This document shows positions 28,774 through 41,861 of a stretch of 64,000 bases of DNA, piece after piece. Under the pieces are notes generated by a model. That model made no database searches. It saw only the letters and a program-made list of their open reading frames with translations, and was not told the origin of the DNA. A program made the translations under genes and the position numbers. Origin of the DNA: Gossypium raimondii (Eukaryota; Streptophyta; Magnoliopsida; Malvales; Malvaceae). Every line of letters begins with the position of its first letter. Position 1 is the first letter of the stretch. The stretch is taken from the NCBI RefSeq assembly GCF_025698545.1, contig NC_068569.1, positions 10,912,001 to 10,976,000 of the forward strand, given 5' to 3'.

Positions 28774-31700
28774 ATGGCTTATGCATCTCATATCATCAAT
28801 CATTCTAAAAGGGTAACTCTCGAGTTTTCTCATGTCTGGATCCGTTTATTGGATTTTTCTTTTTAAACACTGCATCAGTTTTTGATTCGAATCCCTTTCT
28901 GGATTTGAATATTTTTCGCTATTTATTTTAGTTCATAAATGTCTCTATTAACTTAATTGACGATTCCTTTTTACTATCCTTGAATTGATCGTAGTTGGAA
29001 TTTTCGGTCTCTGTTTAGCTTATAATTTATCTTCTTTTTTTTAATATAAACTTTTGAATTTCTGATATTTCAGTTGAGGAATGTTCCCAAATTATTGCGG
29101 TACGATCACGCTGTTCTAGTTCGTTGGTTTTCCAATGGAGCACAATCATCTGTTTGTAAAAGAGAAGGTACATATAAGAATAAAATGCCGCATTATTGCT
29201 TTGTTTTGTCATACTTTGTTTTCTAATATCTAAAAGCATAGGAACCGTTTTAGAATTTTGTTTAGTCTACTTAGTCAACATGCAAAAAAAGTGCCTCCCA
29301 AGCCTACCGGGTACTGGCTATCCGGTTTACAGAGTAATATAATACAAGTACATGGTTTGCTCGTATTCTTTTTGCTACCCGTCTTTATTAAGAGCTGTCT
29401 GGCGTGCTACTCTTCGTTATGTTTTTGTGATTACACTTAGTGATAAAAGCATAGCAGTGTGGATATATTTTTTGTGGATATATTTTTGTTTATGTTATGT
29501 TAAGAAAAGTTGGTTACTGTTCAGATGTTGCAAAGATCCGTCCTCTTGGCTATGCACCTGCAGAAAGAGAGACTGTATCTAAGTTTGTTGGTAGTCACCC
29601 TGTAAGTTTATCTATCTATTTCTCCCATTAGCGGAGCAATAAATTTGCAGTCATTTTGTTGCTTTTTTATCCTTTTTTTCTTCTGCAGACTCTCATTCTG
29701 CATTACCTTCTTAGTTGAAGTTAAGACTCAGTTAGTCAACAGTGTCTGCTTAATATCTTATTCGCAGGTATCATATTGTTTATCTAAGAAGACTCTTTCT
29801 AGGACAGTAATGAGATCAGGAATTCCAATGGGTGGTGTGGTTTGCAGCAGAGGACTTTTATGGTAATTTTTTCCGCATTTTCTGTTACCTTGTTGGTGAT
29901 TTTACTATTTCCTGGTAATGTTTTCCATTTGAGGAACCTAATCCCTGTATCCGTTTTCAGTTCACAGGCACTTTCTAGGAGAGGATTTGCATCTGATGCA
30001 GGTATGGATTATTATTTTAATTATTTTACACCGTTCTCTTAGGAATCCATTATTTGTCAAATGGTAAAAGGTTTTACACTTACTGGTGACTACTACAGTA
30101 ACGTGTGTTTAACTGATGCAACTGCACACCTTATGCTGAATTCAAAAGTATGACCATATTGATGTGCTTTCCCTAGAAACTTTTATGTTGAAATCGTAAT
30201 TTGCTGTGAGATTTATTATTGTTATCTTTTGTGAAAATTACCCTTTCTGACAGGAGAGCTCAGATAATAGGAATTTACTTTATGGGTAATAATATGTTGT
30301 ATTAAGAGATATCATCATGATTGCAGTTCATTATCTGTCTCTCTTTTACAAGGCAGTGCTATACGTTTTTTTTCCTTGCTAGTGCTATCACTTAGGTAGT
30401 GCTGGATTTATTTAGCATGTATTCAAGTTCCCAGAGGTTTTTTTGCCAATGTAGAGGTTAGTATATTTATGGTTGAGCACGTGGTAGTTGGAATGATGAT
30501 TGACAGGTCTCAAGTTGAACTTTGCTGCATTAATGATAGCCATGGGGTGTTACTTGTTTGTTAACTGTTCAATTTGTTTATTGCGTCACCTACTAAATAA
30601 TGCTAACATTCTTAAGTTGCTTTCAGGCCTTCCTCCTTGCCAAGAAATTGGAATGCCTTCACTCTCACCCACAATGACTGAGGTCTGAACCATGCTGGAT
30701 CTTCCAAACATGTTGTAAATATATCTGTGCTATTCATCTAAGTATGTGAATTTCTAAATGCAGGGAAACATTGCTAGGTGGTTGAAGAAAGAGGGTGATA
30801 AGGTGTCTCCTGGTGAAGTGTTGTGTGAAGTTGAAACTGTAAGGCATTCTCCTGTTTGTTGGCTCTATCCTTCATCTTCTTTGTTTGTATCAGAAATTAC
30901 GATTTTATTTATAACTTTATTTACTATGTGAAGGATAAAGCAACAGTGGAGATGGAATGCATGGAAGAAGGTTATCTTGCTAAGATTATAAAGGGAGATG
31001 GGTCAAAAGAGATCAAAGTTGGTGAGGTATTGATTTCGAGAAATATTATGCATTTATTTATCTTTTTTCAGTTCTCACCTTTGTGGATTGGGGAATCAAT
31101 TTGACTAAATAGAGAAGTTGCAACTTTGCTTTGCACCTCTTTATTTTCTGTCTATTGCCTTTTTTTTCCCGAGTAAAATACAATTCATCAATATTTATGT
31201 TGTTGATGTTTTTGTGTTTTCTCTTGTGGTCTTATGTAGATAATTGCCATCACTGTTGAAGAGGAGGGGGATATTGCAAAGTTCAAGGACTACAGTCCTC
31301 CAGCATCAGATTCTGGTGCTCCTGCTGCAAAAGACTCAGCAGCTCCTCCCCCGCCAAAGCAGGAGCCTGTTGAACAGCCAGCTAGTTCACCAGAGCCTAA
31401 GACTCCCAAGCCTACTTCCTCTCCTTCAGAAGATCGCTTTTTTGCAAGTCCTCTTGCACGAAAGTTGGCTGAAGAACACAAGGTTAGTTGTATAAGTTCT
31501 GTGACTTCAATTTTAATTTTCTGTGTCAAGATGCTACCTTAAGTTCTAATTGTTTCTATGCAATATCTTTTTAACATTTGTCCATTCCTTTTGGATGCAA
31601 ATGTAGGTACCTCTCTCAAGTATCAAAGGAACAGGTCCTGATGGACACATTGTAAAGGCTGATATTGAAGATTATTTGGGTATCATATTTAAAGTTCTAC

Positions 31701-34624
31701 ACTGAGTGATTCATTCTGTTGCAATTTGTGACCCTGATAAGTAATGCTATATTATACAGTAAAAAATGTCTTGTCTCCCACCCCCCACCCTACCCTTTTG
31801 GCTTTCCGGAGATTCTTTAATAGTATTCTTTTTGATGTACTATTGTCTCATTTTCTGCTTACTGGAGAGTTTTCCTTGTCATGTAGCTTCACGCGGGAGG
31901 GAAGTTTCAGCACCAACTCCTAAGACAAAGGATGCAAAACTTGCAGCTTTAGATTATGTGGATATCCCTCATTCTCAGATAAGAAAGGTCTGTTACTGGT
32001 TGGCATTATTTATATAAGTTTCACGAGAGTTCAAGGCTGTAAAATGTTTATGGTACATGGATTTTATTATGGATCCACTTCATAGAAGATGGTCCCCTTT
32101 GAATGGAACTTCACATTTCATCTAGTTCTGAAAGAATACGCATTCTATTGTAACTAGTGAATCTCAAATTCTAGCTACCTTCTAGATTTCTTTACTCTTT
32201 GCATAAGAATGTATAGAAATTTATATCTCTATCTTCTCTCCAGCTTCTTCTGTTGTCTCCCCATGCCCATTATGTATCAATGTGCTTTGTCAGTAATTTC
32301 TACTATAAATTTTGACAGGTCACAGCATCACGCTTATTATTCTCAAAGCAGACTATACCACATTATTATTTAACAGTGGATACATGTGTTGACAAACTTA
32401 TGGAGTAAGTAATAGTGCTTTGATCTTCTCAAAAAGAAATTGATGAATTTGATAGTTATAAACTGTTTTGTTACCTTCAGTTTGCGGAGCCAACTCAACT
32501 CATTACAGGAAGCTTCAGGTGGGAAGCGTATATCTGTCAATGATCTTGTAATTAAGGTACACAACTTCTGTGCGTTTACTTAGCTTTGAGATGTTCAAGT
32601 TGACCTGCTTTGATACTTTTGTTATGGTCCAAGAGGCTTTTGTATAATGGCTTGTGGTCGATATAATGGGAACTGTGGATCTAACATGGCAGTTCATGAT
32701 TAAGGGCTAGTTTAGCAATACTTTTGAAAAGTGCCGTGGAAAAGTACTTTTGAGAAGTGCTTTTGAAAAGTTTGGTGTCAAAAAGTGCTTTTGAAAAATG
32801 CTTTTGATAAGTGTTTTTGAAAAATTTGAGTGTTTAGCATTGCTGTCAAAAAGTGCTTTTGAGAAATAAAATGTTTATTTAGACATGTTATTATCAAGTA
32901 ACAAATATGCAGTTAAATAATATTTAAATTATTTAATATTATTATATTTTAGTAAGAATATAAAAAAATTATTATAACTTGTTAATATTTTAATATATGA
33001 AATATAAATTTTAAATATTTTAAGCAATCAATATAATTATTTATACAATTTGATTAGAATATATAAACTATATTTTAAATATTTAAATATAACCATTAAA
33101 TATTTGTAATTAGTATTTTAAAAAATATTTTTTATTTTATTTTTAATTAATGATTTTAACACATTTGTAGTTAAGCAGCAAGAAAAAAAAAGGGGAAGTA
33201 CTATGTTATTGGAGGGGTGAAAAAGTAATTAAGCACCAAAAGTGCTTTTGGGAGAGGAAAAGCTAAAAATTTTAGCTTCTCCTTAAGCACTTTTGAAAAA
33301 CTAAAAATTTCAGCCAAAAGCTGCTTGTTTAGCACAGCTTTTGTTCTAAAAGTGCTTTTTTTAAGCACTACTAAACAGGCCCTAAGCTTCAGAGTACATA
33401 GTTAAAGCAATATTATGTTAACTTCTTGCCTCATCATATTTACTTGCTTTTTCCTTCATGTAAATTTAAATCCTTTCCCTGAAATAATTTAATTCTTTCT
33501 TGGAATATTTACTCCACATATGTTCTGAAATGGCTTTTATTATGTAGATGCTAATATACTGATATAGTATTTCTGCAAATAAGAAATTAGTGCAGATTCT
33601 CCCTTATTTATTGAACTGTCTTTAGAATACCGCAAAAATTGAACATTATTTATTTAATATACTTAGAAGGTAGAAGTTTTTTATCAATTACAGGCTGCTG
33701 CATTGGCTCTCCGAAAGGTTCCTCAGTGCAATAGTTCATGGACAGATGACTATATTCGCCAGTGAGTATAAATTACTTGCAAACTGATTAAGTCCCGAGT
33801 GCATACTGCATATCAATTATCATCATGACATGCTTCCGTTTGCTTCCAACCCCAGGTTTAACAATGTGAATATTAATGTAGCTGTGCAGACAGACAATGG
33901 ACTTTACGTCCCTGTTATCAGGGTGAGCAGTTGTTTGAACTTCATACTGTTCAATTCTTGGTGTAATTCTCTATTTTTAAGTGATAATTTGTTGTACATG
34001 TTGCAGGATGCTGATAAGAAAGGTTTGTCCTCAATTGCTGAGGAGGTCAAGAATTTGGCACAAAAAGCCAAAGAGAACAGTTTAAAACCAGAAGATTACG
34101 AGGTTAGAAATTGTGTTTATGTTGATAAACAATAATTGATGTTATGATCGATCATCATATGAACCATATTCATGCTGGGTTTCCTTTGCAGGGAGGCACA
34201 TTTACAGTGTCAAACTTGGGAGGGCCCTTCGGTATTAAGCAATTCTGTGCCATCATTAATCCTCCACAGTCTGGGATTTTAGCTGTTGGGTCTGGTAAGA
34301 TTTGTCCTGAATTTGCCCTACATCATGCCATATCCATTTCTGCTTCTTCGTAATCGATGGACTCTATGTATGCAGCTGAGAAGAGGGTTATCCCTGGCTC
34401 GGGTCCTGACCAATTCAAGTTTGCCTCGTTCATGTCTGTAACTCTAAGCTGCGATCATCGAGTTATTGATGGTATGTAGTTTTTGTTTAGAATTCTAATA
34501 GTATATCATTAATCTAACTTGTACAATCCAAGTAATTCCACTTGTTCTTTTAGGTGCGATTGGTGCTGAATGGCTGAAAGCTTTCAAAGGGTACATTGAG
34601 AATCCAGAGTCAATGTTGCTCTAA
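28774..34624 (+). CDS. dihydrolipoyllysine acetyltransferase (E2) of mitochondrial pyruvate dehydrogenase
   Basis: Nineteen exons: 28774-28812, 29074-29167, 29525-29601, 29768-29862, 29961-30001, 30627-30682, 30764-30838, 30934-31026, 31240-31482, 31607-31679, 31887-31987, 32319-32404, 32481-32556, 33694-33761, 33856-33922, 34007-34102, 34192-34294, 34376-34471, 34554-34624; 549 residues. The Arg-rich start ([20 protein letters not shown]) suits a matrix presequence. Then come one lipoyl domain (lysine in [12 protein letters not shown]161), a Pro/Ala hinge, the E1/E3-binding domain ([20 protein letters not shown]) and the catalytic domain with DHRVIDG (His522). E2 passes the acetyl group from E1 to CoA and forms the complex core. 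Exons 4-5 encode an N-terminal linker ending RRGFASDAG. Intron 13 holds a hAT MITE. The gene looks intact. Confidence 0.96.
32703..33383. mobile_element. hAT-type MITE in PDH E2 intron 13
   Basis: The ends are inverted: AGGGCTAGTTTAGCAATACTT on the left against AGGGCCTGTTTAGTAGTGCTT on the right. The subterminal parts are full of AAGTGCTTTTGAAAA repeats. The AT-rich centre is clearly the same as that of the element at 59550-60087. About 680 bp, no transposase. An exact target duplication was not found. It enlarges an otherwise ordinary intron and leaves the splice sites alone. Confidence 0.75.
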
Positions 34625-36210
34625 ATCAATGGTGTTTGTTTCTTTAAATTAAACACACTTTTTTGCTGTGATCAATTTTCATGATGGCTTGAATCCAATA
34701 CATGTATTCCTGATTTTCTTCGGGAGTAGTGCTTTCACTGTAAACCAATTTAAATTTTTTTGGGGAATAAGGGGGATCAAGAATTGAGGAACTAAACTGC
34801 GGGCTGGAATTTTCCTTTTGCAGAGTGTAATAACCCTTTCCATACGGAATATTTGGAATGATTTAAGGGGATGCTACTGCTAACCCATCACATTTCTAGT
34901 GTTTTACTGGTCAGAATTGTTCACTGAATATAATGGTTTTGCATCAAATATTCTTTAGTATTCTGAATTAGCAACCCCTGCTCATAGGGTTGACAAAATT
35001 TCCCGTTGAAGTTTTGATTTCGAGGGTGTCAATTTAGTACATCTAGTTTAAAGCCATATAGAAATGAGAACTGTGCTGCGTTTTCATGTTTTGAGTTCTA
35101 GGTCAAGCTCGATATTTAGGTCCTCGTCTTTGTTGGTAGTGATGGTATTCATATTCGTTGCTTTGATCTGCAGACTCGGCTTTCCCCATCTTTTTTGAAA
35201 CATGCTGGTATGAATTTTGTGTAATCTTCTAGCTTCACTTTGTGTGATCAAAGACTCCCAAATGGGTCAGTTTTGCTCAGCTTGGGTTGGGAATTGTTTG
35301 TACAAATGCTCGAGAACTGTTATTACTAAGAAGGGGAATAAAGGTAAAAATTTCTATTTCTCCATCCCGTCCATATTTGCGGGATTTATAATGTTTTACA
35401 AGCCTCTCAAACCCTCCCTTTAATAGAGAAGATCCAACTTGTTAAAAGAATATCAAAGATGCAATGAGAGAAACTTCTGTGTTATATCTATATGAAAGCA
35501 AATAACAACAAAATAGAAAATAAAATCTAGCACCTTATCCTTGAATTTTTTGGGGGGTGTCACTAAAGACCCCAATCCTTAAAGAAAAGAACAAAACCCC
35601 ACGGAGTCAGATACAACAACGGAACATAACTCTTATGGTGAATATACAATCACTTCTCCTTTCCATCCTTTAAATAACCCGCTAGCCTCTGCAGAAAAAC
35701 CAAAGCAATAACAAAATTTCCAGTTAACCAACCAAAACGAGGTTTAGAGTGTTGAAGCATATAATATATATGCAAGTGATACACATGTATAACTATTCCT
35801 ATTCAGCTTTTTATAATTACCAGGCTTCAAAACCCTAGTCAAATCTAAGACCTTGATACCTGACCTTAGCAGAAAGGAAAGCCAATAGGCAACCGCATGG
35901 GACCATATCACTTTAGACCATTACCTATAGGAAAACATGCTACCAAACAACATCACAATGATCATAAAACAGTGCACCATTACATGCCTTAGATGAAGTT
36001 GCAATAAACCAAGTTCAGACCGCAGTTGAATATAAGATCCATTAACATCGAAAAGAAAATTCCAGCACATCAATTTCACATATTAAATAAAACTAGATTT
36101 CTCTAAAACCTAATGCTAGTAGCAAAATTTTCCCCTCAAATTTAACCTACAACCACCATAAAAATTTCAATCTAATAACATACCAACTTATTGCAAAATC
36201 ATCTCTTTTT
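34625..36210. other. PDH E2 3' UTR and intergenic DNA towards TIM23
   Basis: The first part is the 3' UTR of PDH E2. Close to 36210 the 3' UTR of TIM23 (minus strand) is expected. No other gene is recognised; the open frame at 35217-35423 has no supporting features. Confidence 0.55.
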
Positions 36211-36774
36211 TCAAATGGGCACGTATCTCTTCAAAACTTGCTTCCCAGCGACCACTGCTCCCGCCGCCAACCCACCCAGAGCACCCGCCACCGCCGCGGA
36301 CCTCACCCCTCTCGCCGCACGACAAACCGCTCCGGTGGCCAGACCCGCAGCCACGCTGCTCCAGACATCATCACGATCAGTCACCGCCACGACTCCACTC
36401 TCCAGCCCCGCATAAATCAAGCCCACCACCCCGATCCGGTTTCCCCATGTCCGGCCCGTATGACCCGAACTATTCAAGATCCGGTTGATCTTCAGCTTCA
36501 AAGTATCGCCTTGCTCGAAGTTCTTGAGAGCCGAGAAGAGCCCGACGGCTGCGCCGGATACAGAGCCACCTAAATAAGCGGAACCGGTGTAAAAGGTCAG
36601 ATTTTCTCCCCAAGAGCGGCGTTGGTGGAGGGATTCCTCAGGAAAGAGGAACTCCGGAGAGGTTGGGAGCTTGTACAGGTTGGTTATGGGAACTTGAAGG
36701 TTCAAGTCTTGGTATGGGTTGTAAAGTCGGGTGTTTGGTTCGGTTTCAGGGTCGGAGCCACGATGATGCGCCAT
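36211..36774 (-). CDS. TIM23: mitochondrial import inner membrane translocase subunit TIM23
   Basis: Single-exon frame of 187 residues, the usual plant TIM23 size. TIM23 forms the presequence-dependent protein channel of the mitochondrial inner membrane. The first 70 residues are hydrophilic and face the intermembrane space ([20 protein letters not shown]). The rest holds about four hydrophobic, glycine- and alanine-rich segments of the Tim17/22/23 family: [19 protein letters not shown], then [40 protein letters not shown] and [18 protein letters not shown]. The coding DNA is much richer in G and C than the neighbouring DNA, as is common for intronless plant TIM genes. A telo-box lies 40 bases upstream of the ATG. 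No damage seen. Confidence 0.95.
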   Translation of the reverse strand: MAHHRGSDPETEPNTRLYNPYQDLNLQVPITNLYKLPTSPEFLFPEESLHQRRSWGENLTFYTGSAYLGGSVSGAAVGLFSALKNFEQGDTLKLKINRILNSSGHTGRTWGNRIGVVGLIYAGLESGVVAVTDRDDVWSSVAAGLATGAVCRAARGVRSAAVAGALGGLAAGAVVAGKQVLKRYVPI

Positions 36775-36813
36775 TGTTAATAGTGAGTTGGGTGGCTCGA
36801 CACTTGGAGTTGG

Positions 36814-36822
36814 TTAGGGTTT
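36814..36822 (-). promoter_or_regulatory. telo-box upstream of TIM23
   Basis: TTAGGGTTT on the plus strand, so AAACCCTAA in the direction of transcription, 40 bases before the TIM23 start codon. Confidence 0.55.
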
Positions 36823-38500
36823 AGTTTATTGGCAGAGAAGGAAGAGAAGGGTTGAAGATTTTCTATTTTGTTAGCGGCGTCGGAAGTTGGACCAAGTTGG
36901 GCCTTTTTAATTTTTTTTTATATATTTATATGAAAATATTGGTCGGCCGAATGAAAATTCGATTTAGTAACTTTTGCTCTTTTTAAAGTATATTTCATAC
37001 GAATGAGATGGACCAATCAATTTTTTTAAAGAAACATAAATTTGATAAATATTTCCAATTTTTTTAGTAAAATATTTTATATATCATACTAAATTAATTT
37101 AATAAAATATTTAAAATATTAGGATCAAAATAAAAAATTTATTATAAGGAATCAGGTTAAAATAATATTTTATGAGAATCTTAAACTTTAAAATTTAATC
37201 CCATACGGTTCTTTTCTGTTGCTAAATAACCATGATTTTATTATTTTGACTGTTAATTTGTGATTTATTTCTCGGTACTGTAAAAATTCTATAAAACGGA
37301 CTTAAAATCTATATTGTAGTTAAAAAAAATTGTGTTCAACACACGTATTGTAGTTACATATTTAAATATAAATATATGATTTTTAAATATGAAATAAAGT
37401 TTTTTAAGAGGAAAAATTAAAGATTACCTCGCAATTGAATTTGAGAATGATATGAGAAAAATAATTTTATCATTCCACCCATAATTTAATTAATAAATAA
37501 ATTTTAATTTTAAATTTATGGTATCATGTCTATATGCATGCAGTTGGAACAACGTACCTTACAACTATTTTCCGACATACGACTGCAACCATTGCTAAGA
37601 AAAAATAAGTTAAAATTGATTATGTAACATAGAAAAAAAAAGGGAAAAAAAATCAATCATGCAAAATCATTTTCAAAGCGAATCAATCAAACACGATTTT
37701 GTATAAACGTCATAAAATTCAAAATAGTAGTTTTCTTATTTTTTGAGGCTGAACTATTAAAGGTCAAAACTGTGCTTGAAGAAAGTCATGAATCGGATAA
37801 AAACACATTTAGAGAATCATTCCCAGAAATTACCCAGAATCGAAGTGCCGAGAGTTAAATTTCTTTTTTTTCTCATTTACTAACAAGTAAATAAAATTAA
37901 TTACTATATATTAAATCAAAAAATAAATTAATATTTTTAATGAAAACTGAGTTGAATGATTAAATAACTAGACAATTACATATTTTATGCCATATGCATT
38001 TCATGCTCACATATAACAATTAAATTTTAATAGGAAAAATAGATGAAATAAAATATAATTCAATTTTAATATAAAAAATCCATTTAATTTTAAATTTATT
38101 CCAGGGTAGTCCTTTGAAGTGTTACCATTATAATTTATTTGGTTGAAATGCAAACAGAATGGTTAGATTATAGGTTTTGGAGAAAAGAAATAGAAAATAA
38201 AATAAAATAAAAAAGTAGGAAGAAGAACAAAAACCTTTGAGAAAAACCATGGTACTTGGAAGCAGATGGATAAAAGGGCAAAAAAACAAAGAAGAAAACA
38301 GAGATGGATTAGATCACAACACATGGGTGGAAAAGACATTAATGGTGTGGGTGGGTATGAGTTTTTTTTACAGAGGATTGGGAGGCACGTGTCCCTCCTC
38401 AAAGTTTGCCCCATGAAAGATCATGGGTAAAGATGTCTTTAATTAAGCACTGTCCTAAGCATTCTCTGTCTTAAAAGCATTCAATGATGTAAGATAATAT
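36823..38500. other. AT-rich intergenic DNA
   Basis: TIM23 promoter at the left, then very AT-rich DNA with no recognisable gene or repeat. The minus-strand open frame at 38163-38414 is not supported by any motif. Confidence 0.55.
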
Positions 38501-39547
38501 TACATTACATGTATACGTGTCCCCTAAAGGAGTTCTTGGTAACAAAAAAGCCATTTCCCCTCCCCCATTTTCTTTCTTTTTCCTTTTCCTTCCCCCTTCT
38601 TTCTCTCTCTTTCTCTCTCAATCCTAAGCCTAAGCCTCCCCTACCCCATATCATAGCAAAAAATCTAGGGGAAAAAATTATACAAGGAGGCTTCACCATT
38701 TTTATCTTAATTTTTTAATTTTTATGATTAGGCCCCCAAAGTCTCTTCATTTCCTACCGGTAAGCAAGCCATCCTTTTTAATAATTTTCTTCAAATAAAT
38801 TTGATATTTTTCCTTTGGTTTAAGGGGTCCAAGATCAAGTCTTTTTAGTAGTTTCTTTGTAGAGATATATAATTCTGGTAGTTTCTTGTTGTTCTTGTTA
38901 TCTGGGGTTGTTGGTGTGTGTTTGTTGGAAGCAAGGATAAGGAGAGTGAAACTGAAAGAGACCCTTACTTCAGAAAAAGGCTGAGATGGGTTTGCCTTAG
39001 ATCCAGGAAACTCAACTTGTATGTGCCAAAAAGTTTACCTTTTTAGGGGGTTTTCCAGTGATTATCTGTGCTTTATCCTAGGTTCTTTCTTATGCTACCT
39101 TTTGCTTTTTGGGTTTATTACAGATAAAGCTTTGAATTTGTTGTTTCCATTTTTTTGTTAAAAAAATGGGTAGGCTTGGTGTGGATAGGATTTAATCACC
39201 TTGATTGGATTGGTTTTAAATTTCAGTAATTATAAGGGTTGATCCTTAGGTGCTTCTTCACCAGATCTGATCAATCCTATCATCATTTTGCTTTTATTTT
39301 AACTGTTGACCCTGTCAAAAAGCTTTGTTCTTAGTGGTTTAGTACTGTTTCTTTATTTGTTATGAAAACGATTGTTGTTGGGTCATTGAGATTCATTGCA
39401 ATGGAGGAAGTGTTGATAGAACCTGATGGCTTGATCCCAAGTTTGTTGCTGGAAGGTGATAGTTAAGATGAATATTGGTAAATTGTTGTGGTTCACTCTT
39501 TAGATATTCCGAGTGGTAATTGTTTGTGGAGTTAGAGGAGGGAATTG
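38501..39547 (+). promoter_or_regulatory. PP2C leader with CT-rich tract and probable leader intron
   Basis: A strong CT-rich tract (about 38558-38625) looks like the 5' UTR of the phosphatase gene. A CCTACCG then GTAAGC donor at 38760 suggests a leader intron. Several TAG or CAG acceptors occur before the ATG, so the 3' end of that intron is left open. Short upstream start codons are present in the leader region. Confidence 0.45.
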
Positions 39548-41574
39548 ATGGAAGAGATGTCTCCGGCAGTCGCAGTAACACTTAGCTTGGGTAACTCTAT
39601 GGGTGACAACTCTGGAATCGCAGCCCATGTGGAAATCACGCCAATCAAGCTCGTAACCGATGCAGCGAGTTTGTCTAAGATGTTACCCAAGAATGGAAAT
39701 GGGTCTATCGCTGCTAGTGAAACGATGGTTCAGGAAAGCGAGGAAGATGTAATTTTGTCAGTGGACAGTAACGGAATTATAAATGAGGGGTTGCTGGTTT
39801 TGAATGCAGGTTCTGATATTAGCTTGCAAAATGCGGAAATTGAAAGTGGTCGAATTCTTGCTAAGGCTATTATTTTGGGAGAGTCGAGCATCGATCAGGT
39901 GCCTACGGCTGAAGTACTGCTCACAACAGTGAGTCCCGATTTAAAGATTTCTGATGGGTTTGAGTTAAAGGCTTCAGAAGTGGTAATTCAGCTGCCTAAT
40001 GAAAAGAATCTCAATAGAGGTAGCCGGAGTGTTTTTGAGTTGGATTGTATACCCCTTTGGGGATCAGTGTCTATTATTGGAAAAAGAGCAGAAATGGAAG
40101 ATGCTGTTGCTGCAATGCCTCGGTTTATGAAGATTCCTATCAAAATGCTTATTGGTGATCGTGTTTTTGATGGAATCAGTCAAGGTCTGACTGACCTTAC
40201 TGGGCACTTTTTCGGTGTTTACGACGGTCATGGTGGCTCACAGGTAAAACATTCTTCCACAAAACCGGTTTTACATTTTAGCTCTACTTTAAGTAATGTT
40301 GAAAGGTTCCTACATTAAATGGTAGTTCTGTATCTGTATGCTTTTTATGGCCATTCTCTGCAAAGTGAGGAAATTTGGATGGTTGCATACTGCAACATCT
40401 TTGTTCTTTTGATATAAGTGGTTTCTTGATCAGTTGATCTTTTTCATGAATTTTTTCCAAAGTGATTAACCTTATGTAGTTGCTTATCGGAATATTATGC
40501 AGGTGGCAAACTATTGTCGTGACCGCATCCATGTGGCTTTGGCAGAAGAGATTGGGAGAATTAAAGACAATTTATGTGATGACACTAGTAAAGAGAGTCG
40601 ACAGATGCAATGGGAGAAGACATTTACTAGTTGCTTTCTAAAGGTCGATGATGAGATCGGAGGAAAAATTAGCCAAGGCAATGAAGATGCTTCTGATGCT
40701 AGTTTCGAACCTGTTGCCCCCGAAACAGTTGGGTCAACAGCTGTGGTGGCCTTGGTTTGTTCATCGCATATCGTTGTTGCTAACTGTGGTGATTCAAGAG
40801 CAGTCTTGTGCCGTGGCAAAGAAGCCATGGCCTTGTCAAGTGATCACAAAGTATGGCGATTTTAATTCTTGGGGTTTTCTACAAATAAATAACATAAGCT
40901 ACCTGTGTATCGAAACCAACATGTTTGCTTTATTGATTTGCAGCCAAGCAGAGATGATGAGTATGCAAGGATTGAGGCATCAGGAGGGAAAGTTATACAG
41001 TGGAATGGACATCGTGTATTCGGTGTTCTTGCAATGTCAAGGTCCATTGGTATGTTTATTTTTGTTTGACTTTGACATAATCTGCCGCCTCTCTTGGTGT
41101 TAATATAATGGATTAAGTTTTCCATTTCGTTTCAAGATGCCAAAGCTTGATAATATCTGTGACATGTTTGATAAATAATTCAGTAATGGAACTCGAGTCT
41201 GGTGTTGCATTTATTGTTTTCTTTTATGTTAATTAACAGGTGATAGATATTTGAAACCATGGATTATCCCCGAACCGGAAGTTATGTTTATTCCTCGAGC
41301 TAGAGAAGATGAATGTTTGATTTTAGCCAGTGATGGGTTGTGGGATGTGATATCGAATGAGGAAGCTTGCGAGGTGGCTCGACGGCGAATCCTGCTCTGG
41401 CATAAAAAGAATGGGGTTCCATCTCTGGTGGAAAGAGGCAAAGGAATCGACCCAGCGGCGCAAGCGGCAGCTGAATACCTTTCGATGCTGGCCATCCAAA
41501 AAGGTAGCAGGGACAACATCTCTGTAATTGTTGTAGACTTGAAAGCTCGAAGGAAGTTCAAGAGCAAAACATAA
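39548..41574 (+). CDS. HAB1-like: clade-A protein phosphatase 2C, HAB1-like ABA co-receptor
   Basis: Four coding exons: 39548-40243, 40503-40850, 40944-41049, 41240-41574; 494 residues. The N-terminus [18 protein letters not shown] and the [13 protein letters not shown] and SEVVIQLP-type segments match HAB1 of Arabidopsis. The catalytic domain starts near residue 170 with metal-binding residues in GKRAEMEDA and [10 protein letters not shown] (Asp226), then [37 protein letters not shown] and the late [13 protein letters not shown]. Trp368 in [11 protein letters not shown] corresponds to the tryptophan that inserts into the ABA-bound PYR/PYL receptor. The enzyme dephosphorylates SnRK2 kinases and is held off by ABA-bound receptors, so it restrains ABA responses in nucleus and cytosol. 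All four exons follow the HAB-type gene structure. No defect is seen. Confidence 0.96.
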
Positions 41575-41861
41575 TCAGAGTCTCAACCCCCCTAAATCCA
41601 ATCATCTAAAAATCAAAGTCGATATAGTACCTGACATATTAGAGACAGTACATCTAATGAAATACATATCTCCGGTCCATTACTTTTTCTTATGGGCTTT
41701 AATGTGTGTACAAGAACAGAAATTAATATGTACTATAGCAAGTGTTTTTTTACTGCCATATTACCTATGTTTTGGTATAAATGGTGCCAAACTTTCATGC
41801 TTTATATACACATACATACATATATATTATATATGATAGATTGAGATAACAGCTTAAGTTA
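41575..41861. other. convergent 3' ends of PP2C and the aminopeptidase pseudogene
   Basis: Short intergenic space. PP2C ends at 41574 on the plus strand and the aminopeptidase copy ends at 41862 on the minus strand. An AT repeat (TATATATTATATATG) lies near 41820. Confidence 0.6.

Noticed and set aside
36238-36573. 111-codon plus-strand open frame
   Set aside because: It is the antisense shadow of the GC-rich TIM23 coding region, whose minus-strand frame has clear family features.
40511-41567. Antisense frames of 82-112 codons across PP2C exons
   Set aside because: They are shadows of conserved phosphatase exons on the plus strand.
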